Shown piece by piece: positions 41,429-50,063 of a stretch of 64,000 nt of DNA. The DNA comes from Pseudomonas sp. SLFW. Lineage in GTDB: Bacteria > Pseudomonadota > Gammaproteobacteria > Pseudomonadales > Pseudomonadaceae. The stretch lies in the NCBI RefSeq assembly GCF_009905615.1, contig NZ_JAAAKW010000017.1, positions 1 to 64,000 of the forward strand, in the 5' to 3' direction. Each line of letters opens with the position of its first letter. Within the stretch, counting starts at the first letter, position 1. Under the pieces are notes generated by a model. That model saw nothing but the letters and a program-made list of their open reading frames with translations. It made no database searches and had not been told where the DNA came from. Both the position numbers and the translations under genes were made by a program.

Positions 41429-42853
41429 ATGCGACTCGAACGAAACTATGTCAACGGCCAGTTTGCCGAGCCTGCCCATGACGCGGTAATTGCGGTCTAC
41501 AACCCTGCCACCGAAGCGTTGGTTGGACATGTCCCGGCGGCAACCGCCGAGGAAGCGGTGGCGGCCGTGAACGCCGCCGCTGCAGCGCAGAAAGTCTGGG
41601 GCGGTTTGACCAGCATCGAGCGCGGTGACCATCTGCGTTCCCTGGCCGACGCCCTTGAGGCCTGCGCCGAAGACATCGGTCAGGCCCTGGCCGCCGAGTC
41701 CGGCAAAAGCGTCAGCGACGCCAGCAACGAGGCTCGCTACGCGGCGCAAATCACCCGCTACCACGCTGAATGGGCACGCCGTATCGAAGGCGAGATCATC
41801 CCCAGCGACACCCCTAACGAAAATATCCTGCTGCAACGTCAGCCGATCGGTGTGGTGGCGTGCCTGATTCCGTTCAACTACCCGGTCTATACGCTGCTGC
41901 GCAAGATCGCCCCGGCGCTGATCGCGGGCAATACCGTGGTGGTTCGTCCGAGCAACAACACGCCGATTTCAGCCTTTGAAATCGCCAAGGCCGTACAGCA
42001 ATCCGGTATTCCGGCCGGGGTGATCAACATCCTGACCATGGACCACAAGACCGCTGCGAGCGTTTGCACCCATAAAGCCGTGGGCATGATCACCCTGACC
42101 GGCAGCGTCAACGCCGGGCGCATCGTGCTGGACTATTGCAAGGAAAACATCGCCAAACCGTCGCTGGAGCTGGGCGGCAAGACCCCCGTGATTATTGAGG
42201 CCGATGCTGATCTGGAAAAAGCCGCGAGCGATATCGTTGCCTCCAAGACCACCCACTGCGGCCAACTCTGCACGGCGGTTGAGCGGGTGTATGTGCACGA
42301 GAGCGTCTACGAGCGCTTCCTCAGTTTGCTCAAAACCAAGATCAGCGCGGTGGCTTTTGGTGATCGAGCCGAAGACGCTTCGCGCATGGGCCCGCTGGTC
42401 AGTGCGAGTGCCCGACAGAACATTCACGCCCTGGTCGAGCGTGCCATCGGCGAAGGCGCAGTGCTCGAAACCGGTGGCGTGTTGCCCGTAGGTAAAGGCC
42501 ATTTCTACCCGCCGACCCTGCTCAGTGGCTGCCGTCAGGACATGGAGATCGTTCAGGAAGAAATCTTCGGCCCGGTGCTCCCGGTGCTCAAGTACCGCGA
42601 CATCGACGAAGCGCTGGTCATGGCCAACGACCATCAATTCGGCTTGTCGTCGGTGCTGTACACCGAGAACTACCGCACCACGATGAAAGTCGCCAACGCC
42701 ATCGAAGCCGGTGAGCTGTACGTCAATCGCACCCCTGCCGACCCGTATCAGGGTTTTCACGCCGGTTGGAAACGCTCGGGGCTGGGGGGCGATGACGGCA
42801 AGCACGGCATGCTCGAATTCACCCAGACCCGGCTCGTTGTCCTCAAGTTCTAG
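41429..42853 (+). CDS. NAD(P)-dependent aldehyde dehydrogenase
   Basis: The 474-residue enzyme has the family hallmarks: FNYPVYTLLRKIAPALIAGN, LTGSVNAGR, LELGGKTPVI (catalytic Glu), HCGQLCTAVERVYVH with the nucleophilic Cys (~residue 285), and EEIFGPVLPV. It is closest in look to lactaldehyde/glycolaldehyde-type enzymes. It begins the plus-strand operon that also encodes an MFS carrier, an enolase-superfamily dehydratase and a GMC oxidoreductase. It probably oxidises the aldehyde made by the GMC enzyme to the acid that the dehydratase uses. Confidence 0.92.
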   Translation: MRLERNYVNGQFAEPAHDAVIAVYNPATEALVGHVPAATAEEAVAAVNAAAAAQKVWGGLTSIERGDHLRSLADALEACAEDIGQALAAESGKSVSDASNEARYAAQITRYHAEWARRIEGEIIPSDTPNENILLQRQPIGVVACLIPFNYPVYTLLRKIAPALIAGNTVVVRPSNNTPISAFEIAKAVQQSGIPAGVINILTMDHKTAASVCTHKAVGMITLTGSVNAGRIVLDYCKENIAKPSLELGGKTPVIIEADADLEKAASDIVASKTTHCGQLCTAVERVYVHESVYERFLSLLKTKISAVAFGDRAEDASRMGPLVSASARQNIHALVERAIGEGAVLETGGVLPVGKGHFYPPTLLSGCRQDMEIVQEEIFGPVLPVLKYRDIDEALVMANDHQFGLSSVLYTENYRTTMKVANAIEAGELYVNRTPADPYQGFHAGWKRSGLGGDDGKHGMLEFTQTRLVVLKF

Positions 42854-43035
42854 CGGCGAGCTTCAAGCGGCAAGCGGCGAGCGGCGAGCTGCAAGCTGCA
42901 AGCTGCAAGCTGCAAGCTGCAAGATAAAAGCAGACCGCGTGCTGCTTTGAAGCAGCGGTAAGTCCCGAGCTGCAAGCTGCAAGCTACAAGGCAAAAGCGC
43001 CCCGCGTACCGCTTTTACTTGCAGCTTGCCGCTCG
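42854..43035. repeat. AGCTGCA tandem array with terminal hairpin
   Basis: After the aldehyde dehydrogenase stop, GCGGCGAGC/CAAGC units lead into about five tandem copies of AGCTGCA (42888-42923), then more copies near 42968-42985. The far end is inverted: GCAAAAGCG and CGCTTTTACTTGC (43001-43023) form a long imperfect stem, followed by GCAGCTTGCCGCTCG. Such CTGCAAG arrays are a known Pseudomonas intergenic repeat type. It sits inside the operon. Confidence 0.8.
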
Positions 43036-43055
43036 AAACTCGCCTCTGCGCCCAT

Positions 43056-43063
43056 AACAACAA
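43056..43063 (+). promoter_or_regulatory. CA-motif upstream of MFS gene
   Basis: CATAACAACAATATAAAAAG contains AACAACAA, 43 bases before the ATG, further from the start than the other CA-motifs here. It lies just after the repeat array. Confidence 0.4.
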
Positions 43064-43106
43064 TATAAAAAGCGCCTCGGAATCCGGGGGCGCTGAGGTC
43101 TTTCCC

Positions 43107-44426
43107 ATGTCCAAGCCTGCTTCTGTTGCGGCCGCTGTTCAGTCGTCCGCTGCCGTGCCCGTCGCCAAGAGCGACAAGGCCAGCCGTTATATCCAGCTGA
43201 TGCTGCTGGTGCTCGCCGCTGGTGCGATCTACCCGATTCTCTATCTGCGTCAGGTCTACCAGACCACCATGCTCGACGTGTTTCAGATCAGCCACAGCGA
43301 ATTGGGCTATCTGTATTCGATGCTGGGCACGATCTTTCTGATCAGTTACCTGCCCAGCGGCTGGCTGGCGGACCGTATCGCGCCGCGCTTTCTGATCTTC
43401 TTTTCCCTCGTCGCCACGGGTGCGTTGGGCCTGTGGTACTCGACCGTGCCGTCGATGACCGGGCTGATGATCATCTTCGGCTGCTGGGGGCTGACCACCG
43501 GTTTGACCTTCTGGGCGTCGGTGCTTAAGCGCGTGAAAATGATTGCTCAACACTCCGAGCAGGGACGGTTCTTCGGCATTCTGGACGGCGGCCGCGGGTT
43601 AGTAGAAGCGCTGCTGGCCACCGTTGCGCTGGGCATCTTCGCTTACGCCATCGGCACGGGCGGGCAGACGGCGGCGGAGGGTTTCCGTCATGTGGTGTAC
43701 CTCTATTCGTTCATCTGCATCGGCCTGGGTTTTCTGCTGGTGCTGGTGAAAGACCCGAAATCAGTCTCGGCTGAAAACGCCGAAAACGAAGAAAAGCACC
43801 ACCTGCTCAGCGACCTCGCGACGCTGATCAAAATCCCGGAACTGTGGCTGGTCACGGCGATTGTGTTCTGCGGCTATCACATCTTCTGGGCCACCTACAG
43901 CTTCTCGGATTACCTCCAAGGCAGCGGCATGACCGCCGTCATGGCCGGCACCATCACCACCATCAAACTGTGGATGCGTCCGGTGGGCGGCATCGGTGGT
44001 GGCTGGCTGGGCGACAAGTATTCGAACATCTCGGTGCTGATCGTGGCGTTGGCACTGGCGTCACTGGCGATGGTCGGGCTGGTGCTGTTCCCGGCGCTGA
44101 ACAACCTCGGTTTGCTGGTGGTGACGGTGATCTTCATCGGCCTGATGACCTACGCCATTCGCGGCCTGTACTGGGCGATTCTCGACACGTGCAACATTCC
44201 GCTGCGCATCACGGGCCTGGCCATTGGCATCGTCTCGGTGGTGGGCTATCTGCCGGACACCTTTATTCCGCTGATCAATGGCTACCTCACTGAGCAGTTC
44301 CCCGGTGCTCTTGGTTACAAGCTCTATTTCAGCTACATCGCTTTCATTGGCCTGATCGGCACCCTCACAGCCCTGGCGCTGCGGGCGCGGGTCAAGCGCA
44401 AAACCTTCAACGCACACGGTGCCTGA
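43107..44426 (+). CDS. MFS transporter
   Basis: The 439-residue membrane protein has ~12 helices. Features include YIQLMLLVLAAGAIYPILYLR near the start, the loop between helices 2 and 3 (YLPSGWLADRIAPRF), and WMRPVGGIGGGWLGDKY in the second half. It would import the substrate of the catabolic island. The start at 43107 has TGAGGT ~8 bases upstream; an upstream in-frame ATG lies against the repeat array. It follows the array and overlaps nothing, and the dehydratase gene begins one base after its stop. Confidence 0.9.
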   Translation: MSKPASVAAAVQSSAAVPVAKSDKASRYIQLMLLVLAAGAIYPILYLRQVYQTTMLDVFQISHSELGYLYSMLGTIFLISYLPSGWLADRIAPRFLIFFSLVATGALGLWYSTVPSMTGLMIIFGCWGLTTGLTFWASVLKRVKMIAQHSEQGRFFGILDGGRGLVEALLATVALGIFAYAIGTGGQTAAEGFRHVVYLYSFICIGLGFLLVLVKDPKSVSAENAENEEKHHLLSDLATLIKIPELWLVTAIVFCGYHIFWATYSFSDYLQGSGMTAVMAGTITTIKLWMRPVGGIGGGWLGDKYSNISVLIVALALASLAMVGLVLFPALNNLGLLVVTVIFIGLMTYAIRGLYWAILDTCNIPLRITGLAIGIVSVVGYLPDTFIPLINGYLTEQFPGALGYKLYFSYIAFIGLIGTLTALALRARVKRKTFNAHGA

Positions 44427-44427
44427 C

Positions 44428-45645
44428 ATGAAAATCATCGCCTTGGAAACCCACATCGTCGCCGTTCCGCCGCCGCACATCGGTGGCATGTACTGGCTGT
44501 TCGTCAAACTGAAAACCGATTGCGGCATCGAAGGCGTCGGCGAAATCTACGCCGCCACGTTCGGCCCCAAAGCCATGCTGCCGATCATCGAAGACGTGTT
44601 CGAGCGCTACCTGCTGAATCATGACCCGCACCACATCGAACGCTTCTTCCGTCAGGCCTATTCGAGCGGCTTCACCCAGCGCCCGGACCTGACGATGATG
44701 GGCGTGGTCAGCGGCCTGGAAATGGCGTGCTGGGACATCATCGGCAAGGCGGCGAACAAGCCGGTGTACGAATTGCTGGGCGGTAAGGTCAACGAGCGTC
44801 TGCGTTCCTACACCTACCTGTACCCGCTCAACAGCCAGGGCGAGTACGACTACGACGACCCGGACCTGGCGGCTGAATGTGCGGTCGAGAACATGAACAA
44901 AGGCTTCACCGCCGTGAAATTTGACCCGGCCGGGCCTTACACCGCGTACTCCGGCCACCAGATTTCCCTGGAAGTGCTGGAGCGCTGCGAAACCTTCTGC
45001 CGCAAGATTCGGGAAGCCGTGGGCAACAAGTGCGACCTGCTGTTCGGCACCCACGGGCAGATGGTGCCGTCCTCAGCGATTCGTCTGGCACAGCGTCTGG
45101 AAAAGTACGACCCGCTGTGGTTCGAAGAGCCGGTGCCACCGGGGCAGGAAGAGGCCATGGCGCAAGTGGCGGCCAAGACCAGCATCCCGATTGCCACCGG
45201 CGAGCGCCTGACCACCAAGTATGAATTTTTCAAGCTGTTGCAGGCGGGCGGTGCGTCGATCCTGCAAATGAACGTCGCGCGCTGCGGCGGTCTGCTGGAA
45301 GCCAAAAAGATCGCCAGCATGGCCGAGGCCTACTACGCGCAGATCGCGCCGCACCTGTACAACGGCCCGATTGGCGCGGCGGCGAGTTTCCAGCTGGCGA
45401 CCTGCACGCCGAATTTCCTGATTCAGGAAAGCATCGAGACCTGGGGTGGCTTCCACGCCGAGATCCTTAAGAAGCCCTTGCAGTGGGAAGACGGCTACAT
45501 CATCCCGTCCACCGAGCCTGGCCTGGGTGTGGAACTGAACATGGACGTGGTGCGCGCCCACACGCCGTACACCGGTTCGCGTTTGCACCTGCAGATGGCG
45601 CCGACCCCGGCGGATGTGAAAGACACATCACCGGCGCGGGGCTGA
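44428..45645 (+). CDS. Enolase-superfamily dehydratase (mandelate racemase/muconate lactonizing type)
   Basis: The 405-residue TIM-barrel enzyme has an N-terminal capping domain (residues ~1-130). Metal-binding acids lie in CDLLFGTHGQM, WFEEPVPPG and ATGERLTTKY, and a C-terminal catalytic His in IAPHLYNGPIG, as in sugar-acid dehydratases. It probably removes water from, or isomerises, an aldonic acid; the exact acid is not evident. It starts one base after the MFS stop, so translation is coupled. With aldehyde dehydrogenase and GMC oxidoreductase it forms an alcohol-to-aldehyde-to-acid-to-2-oxo-acid series. Confidence 0.87.
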   Translation: MKIIALETHIVAVPPPHIGGMYWLFVKLKTDCGIEGVGEIYAATFGPKAMLPIIEDVFERYLLNHDPHHIERFFRQAYSSGFTQRPDLTMMGVVSGLEMACWDIIGKAANKPVYELLGGKVNERLRSYTYLYPLNSQGEYDYDDPDLAAECAVENMNKGFTAVKFDPAGPYTAYSGHQISLEVLERCETFCRKIREAVGNKCDLLFGTHGQMVPSSAIRLAQRLEKYDPLWFEEPVPPGQEEAMAQVAAKTSIPIATGERLTTKYEFFKLLQAGGASILQMNVARCGGLLEAKKIASMAEAYYAQIAPHLYNGPIGAAASFQLATCTPNFLIQESIETWGGFHAEILKKPLQWEDGYIIPSTEPGLGVELNMDVVRAHTPYTGSRLHLQMAPTPADVKDTSPARG

Positions 45646-45694
45646 AGCCGGCGCCAATGCCTCTTTTGAATAACGACTTACGCGGTAACCGTGC

Positions 45695-47353
45695 ATGACA
45701 TACGACTACATCATCGCTGGCGCTGGCGCCGCAGGTTGCGTTCTGGCCAACCGCCTTTCAGCGTCCGGAAAATACACGGTGCTGCTGCTCGAAGCAGGCG
45801 GCAAAGACAGTTCGCTGTGGTTCAAGATCCCGGTCGGTTTCGCCAAAATGTATTACAACCCGACCTTCAACTGGATGTATTACAGCCAGCCACAGAAGCA
45901 ACTGGCCAACCGCGCCATCTACGCCCCGCGCGGCAAGGTGCAGGGCGGCTCCGGGTCGATCAACGCGATGATCTATGTCCGCGGCCAGGCCCACGACTTC
46001 GATGACTGGGCGGCGGACGGCAACGACGGGTGGGGTTTCAAGGACGTATTGCCGTACTTCCGCAAACTGGAAAACCACCCGCTCGGCGACACCGAATACC
46101 ACGGCAGCAGCGGCCCGATCAGCATCACCCCGATGAAGGGCCAGACGCACCCGATCTGCGACGTGTTCCTGGAAGGCTGCGAACAGCTGGGCTATTCGCG
46201 CAGCGAGGATTTCAACGGGCCGACATTCGAAGGCGCAGGCCTCTACGACGTCAACACCCGCAACGGCGAGCGCTGTTCCAGCAGCTTCGCGCACCTGCAC
46301 CCGGCGCTGGGGCGCAGCAACCTGACGCTGGAGCATTACGCACTGGTGGATCGTGTGCTGTTCAATGAGCAGGGGACTCGCGCCGTCGGCGTTGAGGTCA
46401 GTCAGAACGGCGTGAACCGCACGTTCATGGCGAATAAGGAAGTGATCCTCTGCGCAGGCGCCGTCGACACGCCGAAAATCCTGCAACTGTCCGGCGTGGC
46501 CGATCAAGCGTTGCTGAAAAAACATGGCATCCCGCTGGTGAGGCACTTGCCAGCCGTGGGCCAGCACCTGCAGGACCACCTCTGCGCCAGCTATTACTAC
46601 AAGGCCAATATTCCGACCTTGAACGACCAGCTCAGCTCGCTGTTCGGCCAGTTCAAGCTGGGCCTGAAATACCTGTTCACCCGCAAGGGCGCACTGGCGA
46701 TGAGCGTCAACCAAGCGGGCGGCTTCTTTCGTGGCAACAATGAGCAGAGCCACCCCAACCTGCAGCTGTATTTCAACCCGCTGTCGTACCAGATTCCGAA
46801 GAACAACAAGGCCAGTCTCAAACCCGAGCCGTATTCAGGGTTTCTGCTGTGCTTCAACCCGTGCCGCCCGACCAGTCGCGGCCACGTGGAAATCGCGTCC
46901 AGCAACCCTCGCGATGCGGCACTGATCGACCCCAATTACCTGAGCACCCAGAAGGACATCGACGAGGTGATTCAGGGCAGTCGCCTGATGCGCAAAATCA
47001 TGGGGGCGCCCGCGCTCAAAGGCATCACCGTAGAAGAGGTCTTGCCAGGCTCGGCGGTGCAAACTGATGAGGAAATGCTGCAATATTTCCGCGAGAACAG
47101 CGGCTCGATCTATCACCTCTGCGGTTCTTGCACGATGGGCGCCGACCCCTCGACGTCGGTGGTGGACAAGCGCCTCAAGGTGCACGGGTTGGCGGGATTG
47201 CGCATTGTCGATGCGTCAGTCTTCCCCAACATCACCTCGGGCAACACGCACGCAGCGGTCCTGATGGTGGCAGAGAAGGGCGCTGATCTGATTCTGGAGG
47301 ATGCGGTGGTCGCGGTCAGTGAGGTCGCGCAGGCTGCCATTCACGCGGCTTGA
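45695..47353 (+). CDS. GMC-family FAD-dependent alcohol oxidoreductase
   Basis: The 552-residue flavoprotein has an N-terminal FAD motif DYIIAGAGAAGCVLANRLS and the second GMC signature region (APRGKVQGGSGSINAMIYVR). The C-terminal catalytic His/FAD region is SVFPNITSGNTHAAVLM. It is choline-dehydrogenase-like in build. It oxidises primary alcohols to aldehydes using a quinone or oxygen. It is the last gene of the island, 49 bp after the dehydratase. The substrate is unknown; the choline pathway is unlikely because no betaine genes are near. Confidence 0.9.
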   Translation: MTYDYIIAGAGAAGCVLANRLSASGKYTVLLLEAGGKDSSLWFKIPVGFAKMYYNPTFNWMYYSQPQKQLANRAIYAPRGKVQGGSGSINAMIYVRGQAHDFDDWAADGNDGWGFKDVLPYFRKLENHPLGDTEYHGSSGPISITPMKGQTHPICDVFLEGCEQLGYSRSEDFNGPTFEGAGLYDVNTRNGERCSSSFAHLHPALGRSNLTLEHYALVDRVLFNEQGTRAVGVEVSQNGVNRTFMANKEVILCAGAVDTPKILQLSGVADQALLKKHGIPLVRHLPAVGQHLQDHLCASYYYKANIPTLNDQLSSLFGQFKLGLKYLFTRKGALAMSVNQAGGFFRGNNEQSHPNLQLYFNPLSYQIPKNNKASLKPEPYSGFLLCFNPCRPTSRGHVEIASSNPRDAALIDPNYLSTQKDIDEVIQGSRLMRKIMGAPALKGITVEEVLPGSAVQTDEEMLQYFRENSGSIYHLCGSCTMGADPSTSVVDKRLKVHGLAGLRIVDASVFPNITSGNTHAAVLMVAEKGADLILEDAVVAVSEVAQAAIHAA

Positions 47354-47500
47354 TAGATCTGAGGCGAGCGCGATGGCCCTGCGGGAGTGAACACGCTCAC
47401 TCTCACCGTCGTCGTGCGGCGCCGATAGCTGTTCATTTGTACTCCCGCGCGGCAGGCTTTACCCTCCACGGCATGCCTTTCATGACAGAAGGAATGCCTG

Positions 47501-48265
47501 ATGAGCTGGTCAGCCAAGCAGTATTCGATGTTCGAGCAGCAACGCACCCGCCCGGTTCGCGACCTGGTCGCCGCCATTCCCACGCAAGACGTCAAGACTG
47601 CGATCGACCTCGGTTGCGGTCCGGGCAACTCCACCGAAGTGTTGGCCGAGCGTTTCCCCGACGCGCTGATCACCGGTCTCGACAGCTCCGATGACATGCT
47701 GGGCGACGCCCGTCAGCGCCTGCCGAATATCACGTTCGAACTGGCCGACATCGGCGTCTGGAAACCGGCTCAACGCTACGACGTCATTCTCGCCAACGCC
47801 TCGCTGCAGTGGGTGCCGAATCACGCCGAGCTGTACCCGCGCCTCGTCAGCCAGCTCAACCCCGGTGGCAGCCTCGCCGTACAGACCCCGGACAACCTTG
47901 AAGAACCCGCCCACCGACTGGCGCGCGACATCGCGGCGAACGGGCCATGGGCCGACAAGATCGCCTCGGTCAAACACCCGGATCGTCATCCGGCCGCGTA
48001 TTACTTTGAGCTGCTGCAACCGCACGCAGCGGAAGTCGATGTCTGGTGCACCACCTACCACCACCCTTTGGCCGGTGGGCATGCGGCGGTGGTCGAATGG
48101 TTCAAGGGCTCGGCACTGCGTCCGTACCTGCAAAAGCTTGATGACAGCGAGCAGAAAGCGTTTCTCGATGCCTATTTGAACGCAATTTCACAGGCGTATC
48201 CCGCATTGGCGGACGGCTCCGTGCTGCTGCCGTTCCCGCGGCTGTTCGTCGTTGCGACCCGCTAG
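47501..48265 (+). CDS. tam: Trans-aconitate 2-methyltransferase
   Basis: The 254-residue SAM-dependent methyltransferase has motif I DLGCGPGNSTEVLAERFP, then LDSSDDMLGDARQRLP, ILANASLQWVPNH, and the C-terminal end LLPFPRLFVVATR. It matches the E. coli Tam pattern throughout. Tam methylates trans-aconitate, a spontaneous product of aconitate that inhibits aconitase, and so detoxifies it. GAAGGA precedes the ATG. It is monocistronic or shares read-through with the cupin gene 38 bp downstream. Confidence 0.92.
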   Translation: MSWSAKQYSMFEQQRTRPVRDLVAAIPTQDVKTAIDLGCGPGNSTEVLAERFPDALITGLDSSDDMLGDARQRLPNITFELADIGVWKPAQRYDVILANASLQWVPNHAELYPRLVSQLNPGGSLAVQTPDNLEEPAHRLARDIAANGPWADKIASVKHPDRHPAAYYFELLQPHAAEVDVWCTTYHHPLAGGHAAVVEWFKGSALRPYLQKLDDSEQKAFLDAYLNAISQAYPALADGSVLLPFPRLFVVATR

Positions 48266-48302
48266 ATGCGCGCCTACAGATGCTGGGATCACAGGAAAAA
48301 AT

Positions 48303-48806
48303 ATGACCAATCGTCAGCTCGATCTGGCATCTCGCCTGATCCGCAACTTCAACGAAGTGCCGTTGGAAGCTGAACGTCGCGACCCGCTCTACGAGAGTCA
48401 GGCCGCGAGACTCGGCACCGGCACCGCCGCCCAAAAGCTCGGCGCCTCCGTGGACATCGTTGCGCCGGGCAAACGCTCCTGCCCCTACCATTTCCACTAC
48501 GCTCAGGAAGAGATGTTCGTGGTCATCGAAGGGCAGGGCAGCCTGCGCGTCGCGGGCGAAATGCTGCCGATCAAGACCGGCGATGTGATCTTCATTCCCC
48601 CGGGCCCGGAATACCCCCATCAGATCATCAACACCTCCGACGCCCCGCTCAAATACCTTTCCATCAGCACCCGCGAAACCCCGGAAGTCTGCGAATACCC
48701 GGATTCCGGCAAGTATCAGGCGATGGTCACTATAAATGGTGCGAGGGCGTTCAAGGCCGTGCAACGTCCGGAGGCGACGCTGGATTATTGGGACGGGGAG
48801 CCGTGA
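48303..48806 (+). CDS. Cupin-domain protein
   Basis: The 167-residue protein has the two cupin motifs: SCPYHFHYAQEEMFVVIEGQ near residue 60 (His/Glu metal set), and GDVIFIPPGPEYPHQIIN near residue 95. The shape is a single beta-barrel with a short N-terminal helix. Such proteins bind a metal or small molecule as enzymes or sensors; the role is unknown. AGGA lies before the ATG at 48303. It follows tam on the same strand. Confidence 0.85.
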   Translation: MTNRQLDLASRLIRNFNEVPLEAERRDPLYESQAARLGTGTAAQKLGASVDIVAPGKRSCPYHFHYAQEEMFVVIEGQGSLRVAGEMLPIKTGDVIFIPPGPEYPHQIINTSDAPLKYLSISTRETPEVCEYPDSGKYQAMVTINGARAFKAVQRPEATLDYWDGEP

Positions 48807-48864
48807 GCGTCGACGTGTCTGTGACGTGACTCGCTGTCCGATGTTTTGAAATGCCGCGCGGCAA

Positions 48865-49021
48865 AGGGGACGAATTCATTCGCGAAAATCAGTCAGGCGA
48901 CAGAGATGTGCCGGATGTACCGGCCCTTCGCGAATGAATTCGCTCCCACAGTTGGAACGGCGTCGGCGATACTTTTGCGGCGACACGGGGCCTCTGTGGG
49001 AGCGAATTCATTCGCGAAAGA
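48865..49021. repeat. Three REP arms (one REPIN plus a singlet)
   Basis: GACGAATTCATTCGCGAAAA (48869), its inverse CGCGAATGAATTCGCTCCCA (to 48952) and a third arm CTGTGGGAGCGAATTCATTC (48993) all belong to the GAATTC family. The first arm is truncated at its 5' end. Confidence 0.85.
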
Positions 49022-49073
49022 TCGACCAGGCAACGCAGGAGTGCCTTCTGGAACACGATCACACGCACAGCTT

Positions 49074-49085
49074 TGGTTATAACCA
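49074..49085. promoter_or_regulatory. 12-bp palindrome before TSUP permease
   Basis: TGGTTATAACCA is perfectly self-complementary, 100 bp upstream of the permease start. It is followed by the -10-like CTATATAAG. It could be a repressor or activator site. Confidence 0.4.
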
Positions 49086-49185
49086 TAGACCTTTTTGATC
49101 TACGCCCTATATAAGAAAAACAGCGGTCCTTAGATGAAAAATCGTTATCCTGCGCGCCAGTTTTTTCCGCGTGTCAGGCAGAACA

Positions 49186-49971
49186 ATGGATTTTGGCAAT
49201 ATAGGTTTCGTCGTGGCTGGCCTGGTGGTCGGTTTCATCGTCGGCATGACAGGTGTCGGCGGCGGGTCGCTCATGACCCCCATTCTGCTGTGGTTCGGCA
49301 TCAATCCCGCTACCGCCGTGGGCACCGATCTGCTGTACGCGGCCATCACCAAAAGCGGCGGCGTGCTGGTGCACAGGAAGAACGACAACATCGACTGGGG
49401 CATCACTGGCTGGCTCACGCTGGGCAGCGTGCCTGCCGCCGGGTTGACGCTGTGGTTCCTGAGCAGCTTGCACACTGCGCCGGACGCGATGAACGCGGTG
49501 ATCAAGCAGGGTCTGGGCGTCGTTCTGCTGCTGACGGCATTGGCCATCTTCTTCAAACAGCGTTTGTTGGCGTTCGCTCAGCGCCACGCCGGGGATCACT
49601 ACCGCCTCAGTGATCGAAGCTTGAACAGCCTGACGGTGCTCACCGGGGTGATCCTCGGCGTCATGGTTGCGTTGACGTCTATCGGCGCGGGCGCGCTGGG
49701 CACGGTGGCTTTGTTTATCCTCTATCCGTTTCTGCCCACGCGTCGGCTGGTCGGCACCGAGATCGCCCACGCCGTGCCGCTGACGCTGATCGCAGGCCTC
49801 GGCCACGCCAGCATGGGCAACATGAACTGGCCCATGCTGGGCTTTCTGTTGATGGGGTCGTTGCCGGGGATTTATCTGGGCAGCCAGTTGACCGGGCGTG
49901 TGCCCGACGCGGTGCTGCGGCCGTGCCTGGCGTTGATGCTGATCGCCATCGGATACAAGCTGGCGTTCTGA
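49186..49971 (+). CDS. TSUP-family permease (TauE/SafE, DUF81)
   Basis: The 261-residue, ~8-helix membrane protein has the family features GMTGVGGGSLMTPILLWF and, in the second half, TSIGAGALGTVALFILYPF with RRLVGTEIAHAVPLTLIAG. TSUP carriers export or import sulfite, sulfonates or related anions; the ion here is not evident. ATG at 49186 was chosen with AGG seven bases upstream; an earlier GTG is less likely. It has its own promoter region with a palindrome at 49074. Confidence 0.88.
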   Translation: MDFGNIGFVVAGLVVGFIVGMTGVGGGSLMTPILLWFGINPATAVGTDLLYAAITKSGGVLVHRKNDNIDWGITGWLTLGSVPAAGLTLWFLSSLHTAPDAMNAVIKQGLGVVLLLTALAIFFKQRLLAFAQRHAGDHYRLSDRSLNSLTVLTGVILGVMVALTSIGAGALGTVALFILYPFLPTRRLVGTEIAHAVPLTLIAGLGHASMGNMNWPMLGFLLMGSLPGIYLGSQLTGRVPDAVLRPCLALMLIAIGYKLAF

Positions 49972-50063
49972 ATCGGCCGGGCAGACCCAATCAGTCCGCT
50001 CGTCAAAAACTCGGCAGCTCCGTAAACTGACACGTCTTGTGCCAGCCACGAAAGGGACGTCCC

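Larger units (their letters stand above)
48807..49185. other. Gene-free interval with REP elements
   Basis: It contains one REPIN (48865-48952) and a single extra arm (48993-49021). After these comes an AT-richer promoter region with a 12-bp palindrome (49074-49085) and a CTATATAAG box, serving the TSUP permease gene. Confidence 0.5.

Noticed and set aside
42888..42985. AGCTGCA array as CRISPR or tRNA-like element
   Set aside because: Seven-base tandem units without spacers; matches a known Pseudomonas intergenic repeat style.
44428..45645. Assignment of the dehydratase as anhydrogalactonate cycloisomerase
   Set aside because: Only the gene company suggests it; the active-site words seen are common to many enolase-superfamily dehydratases.
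45695..47353. GMC gene as choline dehydrogenase (betA)
   Set aside because: No betaine aldehyde dehydrogenase, BetI or choline transporter nearby; fold alone does not identify the substrate.
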